A stretch of DNA of 64,000 bases from assembly GCA_029851415.1 (NCBI GenBank), contig CM056743.1, forward strand, positions 90,370,501 to 90,434,500, read 5' to 3'. The notes below the pieces were generated by a model that was not told where the DNA came from, did not search any database, and saw nothing but the letters and a program-made list of their open reading frames with translations. This document shows, one piece after another, positions 29,946 to 39,488 of the stretch; within the stretch, counting starts at the first letter, position 1; each line of letters begins with the position of its first letter. The position numbers and the translations under genes were made by a program. This DNA is from Eretmocerus hayati. Its lineage: Eukaryota > Arthropoda > Insecta > Hymenoptera > Aphelinidae.

Positions 29946-31001
29946 ATGGCAGAAGATCCGCCTCGAGACCGTAGCTGCTCACCCTGCCCGGCGGATTTCC
30001 GGAGCATCGCGAGACCCGACGACCTTCTGGAGGCAACGACAGTCTGGAGGTCAAACTCCCAGGTACGTCGGGCTCGCAGGGCATCTCGCGAGAGGAGTGG
30101 AAGTCGTGGACCGCTAACGTCAGACAGTGGTCTGAGCGACGACCACTCCTCGCGAGATACTCCGGAACCCCGTCGAGCCGAACAACAACAGCCACAACCA
30201 GCGCATGAAGGAGGACAAGACAGCGGAAACAGCAGTCCGCTTACCCCACGTGAAGACAGAGCGCCTCCCAGCATCGGTGGACCGTCGCGCCACCTAGGAG
30301 CGATTCCGCGCGCCCCGATGGCGGAGAGACGCTCGCGAGAGAGACGACGCCGCGTGAGGCCCGAACCAGTGGGTGCGGAAGCCCCAGCTCAGTATTGCCC
30401 GGCGGCAGCACCTCTCGCAGTGCTCGCGGAGGAAGCGGAACCGACCCTGGATTCCGGCTTGGATCCTGTGGCGGACTCCGCTAGAGCTCAACAAGAGCTA
30501 CAAGATTGGTTGGAGCCCAGGGGTGCTCCAACCCGGCAGGAAGTGGACCCCGGACAGTTTGAGTGGCCACCATCTCCGCCATCTATCCGCCGCACCACGA
30601 CTCCACCGAGAACGATACCCCGGCCGATCCCTTCCACCACTCGTGGAGAAGCAGCTGGAGCCGCAGCGCCAGATGAGTTCCGCGAACCTGCGCTCATCAT
30701 CGCCCCATCAAACCTCCCGGCCGCAGAACGACGTGAGCTGGAAACAGCCGTCGAACTCCAGCTGCGCCAAAACTGGGATCCCGAACGAGGCTGGCAAGGA
30801 TACCTGGACCGGAGAGACGAGGCGGCCCAAATGCCCGGTTGCTGGTCGCCGTCGCAGTCACCATGCCGCAGTCAGTGCAGGAGCAAATGTATGCGGCCTT
30901 CTTCGACAGAATCCGCCAGGCTCAATAGAGCCGAAGAAATCCGCCAAGTAAGAGAAATTTTTGATATCCTTCTTTCCCAAGTATCCGAACCCAGATCCTA
31001 G
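29946..31001 (+). CDS. ORF3 in env position, Arg/Pro/Glu-rich, unknown
   Basis: About 351 codons from ATG 29946; an upstream in-frame TTG at 29925 lies in the polypyrimidine tract and is not a likely start. The product is hydrophilic, rich in Arg, Pro, Ser and Glu, with several RRRR/RERR-like basic runs near the middle. A helical stretch follows (LPAAERRELETAVELQLRQ), and a short Cys/Ser/Arg cluster (CWSPSQSPCRSQCRSKC) precedes a C-terminal helix. It has no signal peptide, no transmembrane segment and no furin-like fusion architecture that I can identify, so it is not an ordinary envelope. It begins 80 bp after pol, right after a splice-acceptor-like sequence. Function unknown; RNA or DNA binding is a guess from composition. 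Confidence 0.65.
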   Translation: MAEDPPRDRSCSPCPADFRSIARPDDLLEATTVWRSNSQVRRARRASRERSGSRGPLTSDSGLSDDHSSRDTPEPRRAEQQQPQPAHEGGQDSGNSSPLTPREDRAPPSIGGPSRHLGAIPRAPMAERRSRERRRRVRPEPVGAEAPAQYCPAAAPLAVLAEEAEPTLDSGLDPVADSARAQQELQDWLEPRGAPTRQEVDPGQFEWPPSPPSIRRTTTPPRTIPRPIPSTTRGEAAGAAAPDEFREPALIIAPSNLPAAERRELETAVELQLRQNWDPERGWQGYLDRRDEAAQMPGCWSPSQSPCRSQCRSKCMRPSSTESARLNRAEEIRQVREIFDILLSQVSEPRS

Positions 31002-31184
31002 TAGTTAGAGAACCCTGCCCCTCTGATTTGAGAATTCGAGTTGATTTAGCCCTTAAGATTAGTTGATAGATTTGATTTTGATTTTTTGATCAATGTAGCA
31101 ATGTATGATGATTCCGCCGAGGTAACGATGAGGGTGGATGTGGGCGAGACGAGACCACTCCGAATTCTTCTCACCCAGGAGGGT

Positions 31185-31206
31185 GAGGGGGAGAAGCCGG
31201 GGGTAA
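31185..31206 (+). promoter_or_regulatory. polypurine tract of the gypsy element
   Basis: GGAGGGTGAGGGGGAGAAG followed by CCGGGGGTAA sits directly before the 3' LTR, the place for plus-strand priming. Confidence 0.7.
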
Positions 31207-32631
31207 TGCAACGTGGAACGTTGCAGCACGTTCTAGCTCGTCCCACGGAAGCTCTCGTCGTCACCTCGGGCAAAGTAATCAAGGTCTGATTTTTTGTTTG
31301 TCACACTTTTTTGTTGAGGTGCCCGAGGTGACGAGAAGAGGACGACGACGACGATTCAAATGGGCTGATGGCTCCCGCCACCAGCGTGGTGGCAGCACCG
31401 TCCAGCCCACCAAGTCGGGCGGCGCAGCGCTCGCGCGGGCTTGAGGAAGTCGCGCCGCGCATCGCCGGCCGGCATTCTTGGGATGGCTGCCAGCCTGGCT
31501 AAACCTCCCCGTACTTTGCGCCTTTTGAATTCGACGTGCTCCAGGAAGTGACCCAGGACGGGTCGTGTGATCGCGTCGCGGGTGTACCGGACCTTTTGGT
31601 GGGTGTTTGTGCGTGTGGGTGAACAGTGTAGTGCCCAGACTTGTCAGCGCGTGCTGACGCGTGGCCACCCCACACGACCACATCTCGCCCAGGGTGCCCC
31701 GCACTTGGAGGGTGACCCGGACTGGGCTCGAGAGAGCGAGAGAGAGCTGCAGCAGCGCAGTGAAGCGGCCCAGTAGCAGAGTAGCAACAGCGCAGCAGTA
31801 GCGCGACCATCAGGGTGCGTCCAGACGACGTCGACTGCGGTGAGTGGTCTTGCGTTTTCCCCCGGGTGCATCCGCCCTCATCGTGACCCCCCCGGGCGGA
31901 GAGTCGTGTCCAGGGCTACCGGGTGGCCTATTTCCCAGCTCGCGACGCGGTGTGTCCCTTTTATCCGCCGACCCATCGCGTCGCAACCGTGTTCCTCCAA
32001 CTCCCCGTGCCAATTTCGTATGCACGTTTTGGCCATGCTGAGCCACGCGGGTAATTATATAGCGGCCATTTTGTGTCATCGCTCTAACTTCCGGAGACGA
32101 AGGCACGGCGAGTTGGAGAGGGACGGGTCCGCCGGCTGGGGAATAGCTCCCACCCATCGAGTTAGCTCCGCCCACCGTGTATATGGGCATTTCTGCTACA
32201 AAGTGGTGCAGTGATTTTCGAGTGAGTGTATATGGGCGTTTTCGCTCCAAAGTGAGTTTCGCGAGATTGTTGCAGTGAGTTTATTGAACAACTTACGGAC
32301 GATAAATGCATAGATCCGCCACAGATGGCGCTGTAAATTAGTTTTATTGGCCTGCGTGCCTCGAAATGAGTTCCTAATAGAAATAAATTCCGTTTGTATT
32401 TTCGTAATTCGGAGAGTGATTATTTCGACGATATATATATATACAGTGTCCGCAGAATACTTTCGCGATTTTCAGGTGTTCCCAATTTGCCCCACCGTCC
32501 CGCCCCTCGTGGCGCGGGGTGCCTGGCCCTGACCTGATCCGGCCCAAATAAATGAGGTAGCGTTGGGTGGGTTTAGTATTTCAGGTGGATGCTCCAGATT
32601 ATCCCTGACCCATCTTGCCCCCATCGTTACA
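31207..32631 (+). repeat. 3' LTR of the 12.3 kb gypsy element
   Basis: 1425 bp, TG...CA. Compared with the 5' LTR it differs by one C fewer in a C-run (about 31890), GGTAATTATATAGCGG in place of GGTCGTTATAGCGG (about 32050), and one TA unit fewer near 32440. AATAAA lies near 32547. It is followed by the ACAT duplication and the tail of the interrupted exon. Confidence 0.93.
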
Positions 32632-32645
32632 ACATAGAAATTTAA
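32632..32645 (+). pseudogene. 3' tail of the interrupted RPA-like exon
   Basis: After removal of the 4-bp duplication the reading frame of the exon at 20307 continues for three codons to TAA at 32643-32645. This confirms the insertion site and orientation of the disrupted gene. Confidence 0.55.
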
Positions 32646-33105
32646 AGGAGAATGATTATTAGTTTGTATTCATTTTAAAGTTTTTATAATTTGTTTCTAT
32701 GAATTGGATGGATTCTCTCGATATCAAGAGATTGAATCGAAGAGATTGAAACTGGCTCATTCTCGATCTGATTTTTGATATGGCTTCTTTGTTAAGCAAT
32801 ATTTTTCTCATTCACATTCGTAGTTCACTTTATAGTTCATACTATTTTGATGTTTTCACAAGTTGTGAAAAAATTGTTTTGTTTGATACATATTGTTTTC
32901 CGTTTGTAGTTCACTTCATAGTTCATCCAATTTTTGATGTTTTTACAAGTTTTGAAAAAATTGTTTCGTTTGATACATATTGTTCTCCGTTCATGGTTGA
33001 GAGAATATATTCTTCTTGTAACAATAACATTGAAAGACTATTCTTCTTTTGAAAATGAAATAGTACAGGAAAATAGGATGAGGTGGATTCGAAAAAAAAA
33101 ATTGA
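32646..33105. other. AT-rich sequence, no gene; probable Helitron 3' flank
   Basis: AT-rich with a pair of ~50-bp diverged direct repeats (TTTGATGTTTT-ACAAGTT-TGAAAAAATTGTTT at about 32850 and 32935). I could not identify the Helitron 3' hairpin plus CTRR here, so the downstream limit of that Helitron remains open. Confidence 0.4.
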
Positions 33106-33109
33106 ATTC

Positions 33110-33450
33110 AGTGGACGTCGGTAGAGTTCGGTGGAATTCGGTAGAATTCGGTGGAATAACGGTGGCATCATTGAGAGTTCGGTGGAGTCACATTGGAATT
33201 CGGTGGATCGCAGGTGGCAGAACGTGCCACTTTCGTCAAAGTGGGTTCAAAAATATCGTAAAAACGTAGGTGAAAAATGGTAATGTTAGGGAGTGGAATC
33301 TGAGTGGAAGAACAAAGGAATTCAGTGGAAGAATGATGGAATTCAGTGGAATTCGCACGAATTCGGTGGAAGGTGGTGGCGCTCGGTGGACCTCGGTGGC
33401 CCTTGGTGGCACTCAGTGGAATACAGAGGAATTCGGTGGAATCACTCAAA
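33110..33450. repeat. GGTGGAATTC minisatellite-like array
   Basis: Many diverged copies of a ~10-bp unit related to CGGTGGAATT, broken by about 80 bp of unique sequence (about 33230-33320). No ORF of interest. Confidence 0.65.
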
Positions 33451-33504
33451 AGTTTTCATTTCAACTATATAATATAGGGAGATATATCTCGAATAGACAT
33501 ATAT

Positions 33505-33556
33505 ATATATAGTATCATATATACAAATATATGTATTGTATATATGATACTATATA
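33505..33556. repeat. 52-bp AT-rich perfect hairpin
   Basis: TATATAGTATCATATATACAA at 33505-33525 is the exact reverse complement of 33536-33556 around a 10-nt loop. Possibly a bidirectional terminator-like or cruciform-prone AT palindrome; function unknown. Confidence 0.5.
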
Positions 33557-33739
33557 CTCATACACATATTACACTCAACAGGCTAATATACATACATACA
33601 AATATAGTTTCATTGCATATATAACTAGACACAATTGCAAGAATTATAAATTCTATATCTTAAGTATAATACTAACATATTCAGATATAACCGAAATCAT
33701 TATCGTAGAAGAGTAAAAATTAATGAAGTACATTAAAAC

Positions 33740-34264
33740 TTACAAATTTCGCTTGAAGTTTAGAAACTCGGCAAACTTCCTTTGGGGCGAAATATTTTCT
33801 TTTTCCCCGCTGTTCATATTTAATATCTTCTCAAATCTACCGAGGGCGGTAGACTTCTTCCTCGACGACCTCTTGCCAAGCATCCTCCACGCCTTTCCTT
33901 TGATGGGTGGCGTGGGTTGAAAACTTTGGATGACTACGTCCTCGAGTTCGCGTATCTCTTCGTTTGAGAGAACGTCTCCTATTGGAGGCCATAATTTCTC
34001 GATCACCGATTGAGTGATCGGAGGATCTACATCCTCGTATATGTGTGGATCCGGATGACACACAATATTCTCTATACTTATTGTGTCCATCTTCTTGGAC
34101 ACCTCGAAAATGAGGTCATTCATCTCCCAGGACTGGAATGAAGCATAATATTTAGGTATAAGTTTAATTCATCGAATTCAAGCGTCATGTATAGGTCATC
34201 TATGAGAATAAAGTTTGCATTGGAAACTCACCATTATGGATGAAACATTCGGATGAATCGCCAT
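33740..34264 (-). CDS. unrecognised two-exon gene, 141 aa
   Basis: On the minus strand an ATG at 34264 opens an 11-codon exon (34264-34232) ending ATG|GTGAGT. A second exon (34132-33740) begins after TTCATTCCAG and continues in phase (SWEMNDLIFEVSKK...) to a stop at 33740. The protein is acidic in its first half and basic toward the end (GKRSSRKKSTALGRFEKIL). I recognise no family. The in-phase splice borders are the main support. A further minus-strand ORF lies just upstream (34814-34381), and the two may belong to one transcription unit. An alternative is a single-exon ORF from the internal ATG at 34123. Confidence 0.4.
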
Positions 34265-34380
34265 CGATCCACCTGATAGGAGACGTGGATGCACATTTAT
34301 GTGCAAAGACACGTATCCGGACATTTGAGATCCTAAAGATTGTCAAAGTCCAGCCGCTTGCAGCAAGCGGCCAAAGGTCT

Positions 34381-34814
34381 CACGGGTCGGGGGTGCCTCC
34401 GATGTCTATAACTCCGTCCGGGCTGAACTGATTATCGATACCATATACTGGTTGCAGTGGTGGCGATGATACTGTGAGATCAATGATCTCAGTCTTCTGC
34501 CGTTTCAGCGGCGGCGAGGACCCGATGTTGATTATTTCCGGGCTTTCTGGAGGGTTATACCAGGAAAGCCGCCCCAACTCCTCCAATTGGGGTGGTGTCC
34601 ACCCGTTCTGAATAAAAAACCGGGGTGGTGTCCCCGGTATTTGAACCACCTCGACAGCTGATGGGGCTGGCGGGCCTGGTGAGGCTGGCGTCGTCGGGGG
34701 TGGTTGATAGACCGCGGGCTCCTTGTTCACGACGACGACGAACGCTCTGCAGTGAGGCGCAATATTCACAGCCTCCTTCTCGATGTAGGTCAGCTCCCAC
34801 GAAGATGATGCCAT
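34381..34814 (-). CDS. unrecognised Pro-rich ORF with SUMO-interaction-like motif, 144 aa
   Basis: ATG at 34814 (MASSSWELTYIEKEAV...) opens a 144-codon frame. The middle is Pro-rich. The C-terminal half has several short hydrophobic-acidic blocks, PEIINIGSSPP, TEIIDLTVSSPP and DGVIDIGGTPD. The core IIDLT is a textbook SUMO-interacting motif and a basic KRQK lies just before it. The TGA stop overlaps a GTGAGA donor-like sequence, so the frame may continue into a further exon. No homologue recognised. Protein-like composition and non-random motif repetition suggest it is real, but confidence is moderate. Confidence 0.4.
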
Positions 34815-34937
34815 CGACCTACATCAATGATGAAAAAATTAATGATAGGAATATAATGTTGTTATAAAATCATGCGAAAATGAAGCATCGTTCAACGCAG
34901 GATATCAGGGACCTATGAGCATATAGGAGGCTCATGT

Positions 34938-35055
34938 ACAGCGTAATCGGTGTCTCTCTTTCCTCTTCTTCCCGCTGTACAGCAGTTGGGACTCTCGCCA
35001 GTCTCAACCCTAGTACAGCGGGAACAAGAGGAAAGAGAGACACCGATTTCGCTGT
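34938..35055. repeat. ~118-nt long hairpin with ~56-nt arms
   Basis: Left arm ACAGCGTAATCGGTGTCTC...CCGCTGTAC...GGGACT pairs with right arm AGTCTCAACC...GTACAGCGGG...GAGACACCGATTTCGCTGT. There are only about five mismatches over about 56 bp and the loop is about 6 nt. The arm includes the pyrimidine-rich TCTCTCTTTCCTCTT. Candidates are a hairpin RNA/microRNA precursor or a very young palindromic MITE. Confidence 0.6.
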
Positions 35056-35275
35056 GATGAACCTCTTGTCCACTCCTGGACTCTTAATATCGTACGCCAA
35101 AAAATTTTAAGAATAATTCACAGCCCGTGCCAAATAACTGAGAGATTGAGGAACTCAAATGCAACTAAATGCTATGTATTTAATTTTGACTCGAATTTAG
35201 AGCAGTTGACAATGACGGATTGGAGATGTCATGACTATGTACTCACTTCAATTATTTGTTGAGGACGAGAAGACG

Positions 35276-35470
35276 ATGTGTTCCAAGCAGCAGTCCTTGG
35301 TCGCAGAGCTGGTGTCCTCGGTAGCGTCCTGGATGCGTGGATCAAAGAGGCACTGTACTACAACAAGAGGATCCTGGTTCACAGCGGCGTCGAGGAGACG
35401 ATGAATTCCAGACAGGAGTCCTCGGTCAGAGAGCTGGAGCACTTGGTAGCGTCCTCGAGACGATGTGTGG
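35276..35470 (+). repeat. imperfect ~120-bp direct duplication
   Basis: The block GATGTGTTCCAAGCAGCAGTCC...GCAGAGCTGG...GGTAGCGTCCT (about 35276-35340) recurs with changes at about 35400-35470 (GATGAATTCCAGACAGGAGTCC...AGAGAGCTGG...GGTAGCGTCCT). ORFs on both strands cross it; neither resembles a known protein. Confidence 0.45.
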
Positions 35471-35502
35471 ATCACAAGACACTAGTGCACTTTAGACTGT
35501 GA

Positions 35503-36422
35503 GACTGATCCCGAGTGCAGCTCGCGCATCGAATTATATAGACCTCATGGTTTACACCCCCGCTCGGGAAGCGTCACTATTTCGTATTCTGAGGACCAAT
35601 CCGAAGCCGATTCGTGCCAACCGAAATCCTGTCACTTTGCTCAAAATTGATCACTCATTCATTTTAGGGTTAGAGCGGGAAACCTTGATCTCCTGAATAA
35701 GATTTCCCTGCAGCTGCTAAAAAATATATCGCCACGCATGTAGCAAACCTTCTCCAAGAAAAGCCCACCATCGAGTCGGATCCTTGAGCTTCAGTATCTT
35801 TGCCTTTTAAACTCAGTTCAAAAGTAGGAATTTTTCCGTTAAACTCATCAAAATGATTCAACCACGTGCCTGGGGAGCATATAAGAGACAAATGCGATAT
35901 TCTGTGACTGTACGCCTTGAAGAAATCCACTTTGACTGCATCTGGAGGTCTTTTTTGGATGCATCAAAAGGTGTATCTTGAGAGTCAATCTTCAAAGGCG
36001 ATCCGATTTTACATGTATTAGAAGAAGCGCATCTTTCTATTATACTAGCGCCCTAATGTTTGAACGTAACCCGATGCCACATAAAAAGATGCATCATCCT
36101 ACTTTCTGGGAAGCCGCCGGGTCATCTCAATGCTGTGGGCGTGTATACGCCGTCTCATATAGCATGAAGATGAATAGAGAGGGGCCGATTCACCCGTAAC
36201 GGAAAAGCGCGCGGAGGGATTTAAAGGGACCATTGCATCGTGGCTTTTAACTCTCGCCCGATGCGCTTTTACTATTTCCGGATGTGAGGAGGGTCAAGCG
36301 CCGACTTTTTTTCGGTATGCGGGTAACTCTCCACGCACGAGAACAGTCTCATCCATTGTTACTTTTCATCTGGGCCCGCTGACCAACACCATGCAGGATG
36401 CTATAAGTATGCTAGTCAGATA
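35503..36422. other. no supportable gene
   Basis: Short ORFs only, none with a recognisable domain or splice support. Confidence 0.4.
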
Positions 36423-36574
36423 CTATAAGGGAGCAAGCTTGCCTCCCAACATAGAGAAGATGGCTATAGGGGAGCACGCCTGCTCCCTTATAGTATCTTA
36501 CGCGTGTTGGGGAGCGAGTTCGCGTCCCAATATGTAAAGGGTGGCTATAGGGGGGCACTCGTGCCCCCCTATAG
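36423..36574. repeat. two tandem units, each with two GC hairpins
   Basis: Four short hairpins follow each other: CTATAAGGGAGCA/...TGCCTCCCAACATAG (36423-36452), CTATAGGGGAGCA/TGCTCCCTTATAG (36464-36493), TTGGGGAGCGA/TCGCGTCCCAA (36507-36530) and CTATAGGGGGGCAC/GTGCCCCCCTATAG (36545-36574). Hairpins 1+2 and 3+4 form a duplicated ~80-bp module. GC-rich hairpins of this size are typical of rolling-circle element ends, but no CTRR terminus is obvious here. Confidence 0.55.
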
Positions 36575-36905
36575 CTTACCTACTCCCTGTCTATCGAAAC
36601 TATGAGATCGTGTGAAATCCTGTCGGTGATTGACGATGTGATATTCTGGACGAGTTTCGGAGGTTATATACATGCTCTGTAGCTGCGCATGGATGTTTCG
36701 CCAGGGATATCATGGTCACAGTGTACATTAATCTCGTTATCTGCGTCTGCTGATACGATTTGCGGAGCCGCATCCTTCGTTTGAGAGTGGAATTGAGTAG
36801 TGAGAGGTCTAGAATCAGAACTGTGATTGGAGAGATCTATGGATATCCGAATTCTGCATGATCCTAACCCTATTTCCAAGTAAATGAATCTTTGTGTGTA
36901 CTCAC

Positions 36906-37135
36906 AGCATCGGAACTCCCAAGAACGAATCCAATCTGACCCGTTGGGTATGTTGGAACTGATGAGATTGCATATGAAACATTTGGGAAGACTGCTTTGC
37001 AATTCCTGAAAGTCTCTTGGACTTGTTCAAAATTCATCCATATGGTCCCAGCTTGACTGCATACGATACCTCCTTCTCTGAGAGATTTCTTCATGAGTTC
37101 GAAATATGACTTCTGATACAAAGAGATAGCTGGCC
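36906..37135 (-). pseudogene. spermidine synthase exon fragment (C-terminal part)
   Basis: On the minus strand, between an acceptor (ATATTCTCAG at 37136) and a donor (GTGAGT at 36905), 230 nt encode a segment with GPAISLYQKSYFELMKKSL, GGIVCSQAGTIW and SYAISSVPTYPTGQIGF. These match the conserved part of eukaryotic spermidine synthase after the catalytic DSSDP loop; the enzyme transfers an aminopropyl group to putrescine. I could not find the neighbouring exons (the catalytic DxxDP exon upstream or the KYYN..VH..AF end downstream) in the surrounding sequence. The exon itself has no stop. It is probably a captured or orphan exon; a very long intron gene is the alternative. Confidence 0.7.
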
Positions 37136-37199
37136 CTGAGAATATGTTAAAACTATTAGTATCCATATTATTATCTTCGGGATGATCGTTCTCCATCGA

Positions 37200-38080
37200 T
37201 CTATACGAGGAATCTTTTCATTGATCCACAATCAAGTGAGTATAATAGTTGTGAATGGTAGACATGGAATAATGGAGATCAGGGCAAAAGAGGGTATTGC
37301 AAGAGGGTCATTCTCAACTTTCATGATCAGGTTATCATGTACGGTGATGGTTACACTTGACTTATAGATTAGTTATGCTATAATGGTTCCTGATCATTGA
37401 GTCGTAATTAATCTCATGGATCGCTGAATAGGCTGATCCGAGTGGGCCAGTTCCAGTTGAGATCAGGCAGTGAAAATACTTCAAATCACGGATTTCTCCG
37501 TCGATGGAGCATATCTTTTTAGGTTCAGAATAAGCCAATACTTATTCTTGGGCTTGGCTCGAATTCATTACCTACGAGACTCACAGCTGGTCGTTAATCG
37601 GCAGCTCAATTGCAGTTCTCCCGAAGAAGCCTTTGAGAATCAGTGAGATTGCAATGATTCCGGAGCATTTGGATAATTATACTTGAATTCCTCTGGATAT
37701 GATTGAGAAGGACACTCTACGCCTGAGATCACACTAAGTTGGCTGAATTATGTCAGGGGTTTTGAAGGAAATCACAATCCATGAAAAGTGGTCAAAATTC
37801 AATCACTCGGAAACATCATCGAGAATTCGACTCTCAACTCTTTTAGGGGTACTTCAGCCCATGGAAATCGAGGAGAAATGAGTTACCTAGCCAAAGAAGC
37901 AGCTGGGATCACAGGTGATAACACAGGTGGATTCACAGGTGAAATTACAGCTGAGAATTCAGAATTCATTCATCAGAAATGTGAATTCCCCTCGTCCGAG
38001 ATAGTTTTTCATATTTGAGATGATTAAGTGTCGCAGCTAGATGAAAGAGAAACGTAATGTGGACTTGAAAATTCTGTACT
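37200..38080. other. no supportable gene
   Basis: No exon of spermidine synthase or any other known gene recognised on either strand. Some short simple repeats (ACAGGTGNNNTCACAGGT around 37910-37945). Confidence 0.4.
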
Positions 38081-38082
38081 TA

Positions 38083-38157
38083 CAGGGATTTGAACCTGAG
38101 CTCTCCACCTTGCTGCAACTTTGTAGCCACGACGATTAGCCAACTGAGCCATCGAAG
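38083..38157 (-). repeat. tRNA-like sequence (A- and B-box)
   Basis: Minus strand reads TGGCTCAGTTGGCTAATCG (A-box/D-arm) and, about 40 nt on, CAGGTTCAAATCC (B-box/T-arm). An anticodon-arm-like middle shows limited pairing. Acceptor ends (TCTTCGA versus CTGTAAG) do not pair, so this is a tRNA pseudogene or the head of a tRNA-derived SINE. Confidence 0.5.
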
Positions 38158-38160
38158 ATG

Positions 38161-39108
38161 TATTGGTTCACAAGGGAAGGTCAGGGTCTGCGGGAGCTGA
38201 AACTCCATGGAAATTCTTTCACATACTGTTCGAGGCAAAAAAAATATACGTATTTTTCAGTTCACTTGAACAGGCTTATGGATCTTCAGAAGAAATATAT
38301 CGAGCCTGCAAATGTGTTGATGACTGTCCATGTATGATCATACATGATCATGCATGGTCATAGACGCTGGACTCACAGTCACTGAGAATATACTCATTTC
38401 TGGTCGAATAGTTGGTGATTCTATCTAATATAGACCTCAAAAATGTTATTTGAAGCCCACAGGATCTCCTGTTGGGTCATGAGCCTCATTCAAAAGATGC
38501 TGAATCATTCTCAAACTCTCAAGCAGAGTATCGTCTTTGATCCTTGCACTGGCAGTATTCGCTGTGTCCACATACATTTAGCGGGAAAAATTCTGACTGT
38601 AGCGCTCGCGGTGGCCAAACACGACATGAAAAAACGGGGGCCAGTGACGGAGAACGGTGATCGGAAGGGATCACATCGCACAGGATGGCGATGAGCCTGG
38701 GCAGCTGACAACAGCTGATGTGGTCTTGCTTGTCGATGGCTGTTTATTTGACTCTATATCTCACGCCGCTTTCCATCCAGTCACATGAGCAACTCGTGAG
38801 TTGAAACAACGTCTGCGTAGTTTTTTTAGCTAGATCAAACTACTGCTTTGAGGAGCAGAGATTCATAACCTATAGGCATTCAATGATACTTACGACTTTT
38901 GTTATATGTGAACTTGACTAGGAGCTTACAAACTGATTCCAGAGTCTTCAACGGGTTCACATCACTTTAATTCTGCGGAAAATTGAGGGCTGCAGTAAAG
39001 AAAAACATGTGGAGTCGTCGACAATCGGTCGACAAGGTGACGCGATGCTTGCGTGTAAGTGAGTGTGTTCTTGTGCCCCCGTTCTCTAATGCGCGGCAGA
39101 GCCACTAG
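38161..39108. other. no supportable gene
   Basis: Contains a short CATGATCATGCATG block at 38325-38360 related to the blocks at 5345 and 8335. Otherwise unassigned. Confidence 0.4.
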
Positions 39109-39428
39109 ACGGCACTCGGAAACAACTTGGACACAGCGAATATGTACATCAGGGTGGGCTGAAAATAAACTTTTTTTCTTAGATCGATGCGCTTGGGGTC
39201 GGAAAAGTTAGGTTTCGACTAGTGGATGTGAAAATTTTTCCGCTGGAGGCTGGATAATGAAATCTTCCGTCCGAGCAAGAGCCGTGGGGATTTTTTTTAA
39301 TAACATGCATTTAAATGGGAAACTGTATAATTTATACATCTTTTTTTCTTAGATAAATATAGATGATCTTGGAACCGATCGTGGAGGACTAGTGTTTGTG
39401 CAAATGAATATACACAAAATAATTGCAA

Positions 39429-39488
39429 TTACACATGTATTGCTACGTTTCGTCCACATATTTTGTGAACCTCTTCAGGCTGTAACAT
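39429..39488 (-). ncRNA. candidate hammerhead ribozyme motif (left arm)
   Basis: Minus strand contains CTGAAGA, then GGTTCAC/GTGGAC forming a 6-bp stem with a loop, then GAAAC. These are the conserved core strings and stem II of a hammerhead in the right order. Stems I and III are weak in my manual fold. Hammerheads are known in Penelope-like elements, which makes the location apt. The mirrored copy on the right arm has CTGAAGA changed to ATGAAGA. Confidence 0.45.

Larger units (their letters stand above)
20327..32631 (+). mobile_element. 12.3 kb Ty3/gypsy LTR retrotransposon, structurally complete
   Basis: Two direct LTRs (20327-21752 and 31207-32631) flank a tRNA-Arg-like primer site, a 1.9 kb leader with a 122-bp tandem array, gag, pol (protease-RT-RNase H-integrase order, hence Ty3/gypsy) and a third ORF, then a purine-rich tract. 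The element is bounded by a 4-bp duplication ACAT (20323-20326 and 32632-32635). The LTRs differ at only about three places, all in homopolymer/TA runs or one short patch, so insertion is recent. It sits in the last exon of the Helitron RPA-like gene, which fixes the order of events. Confidence 0.95.

Noticed and set aside
30373..30951. 192-codon frame overlapping ORF3
   Set aside because: Shadow frame of a Pro/Arg-rich gene; no acceptor or start context of its own.
32700..32780. Possible Helitron 3' hairpin around CTCGATATCAAGAG
   Set aside because: Short AT-rich palindrome without a following CTRR terminus; not convincing as an end.
36664..36900. Downstream minus-strand ORF as the last spermidine synthase exon
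   Set aside because: No match to the conserved KYYN...VH..AF ending in any frame.
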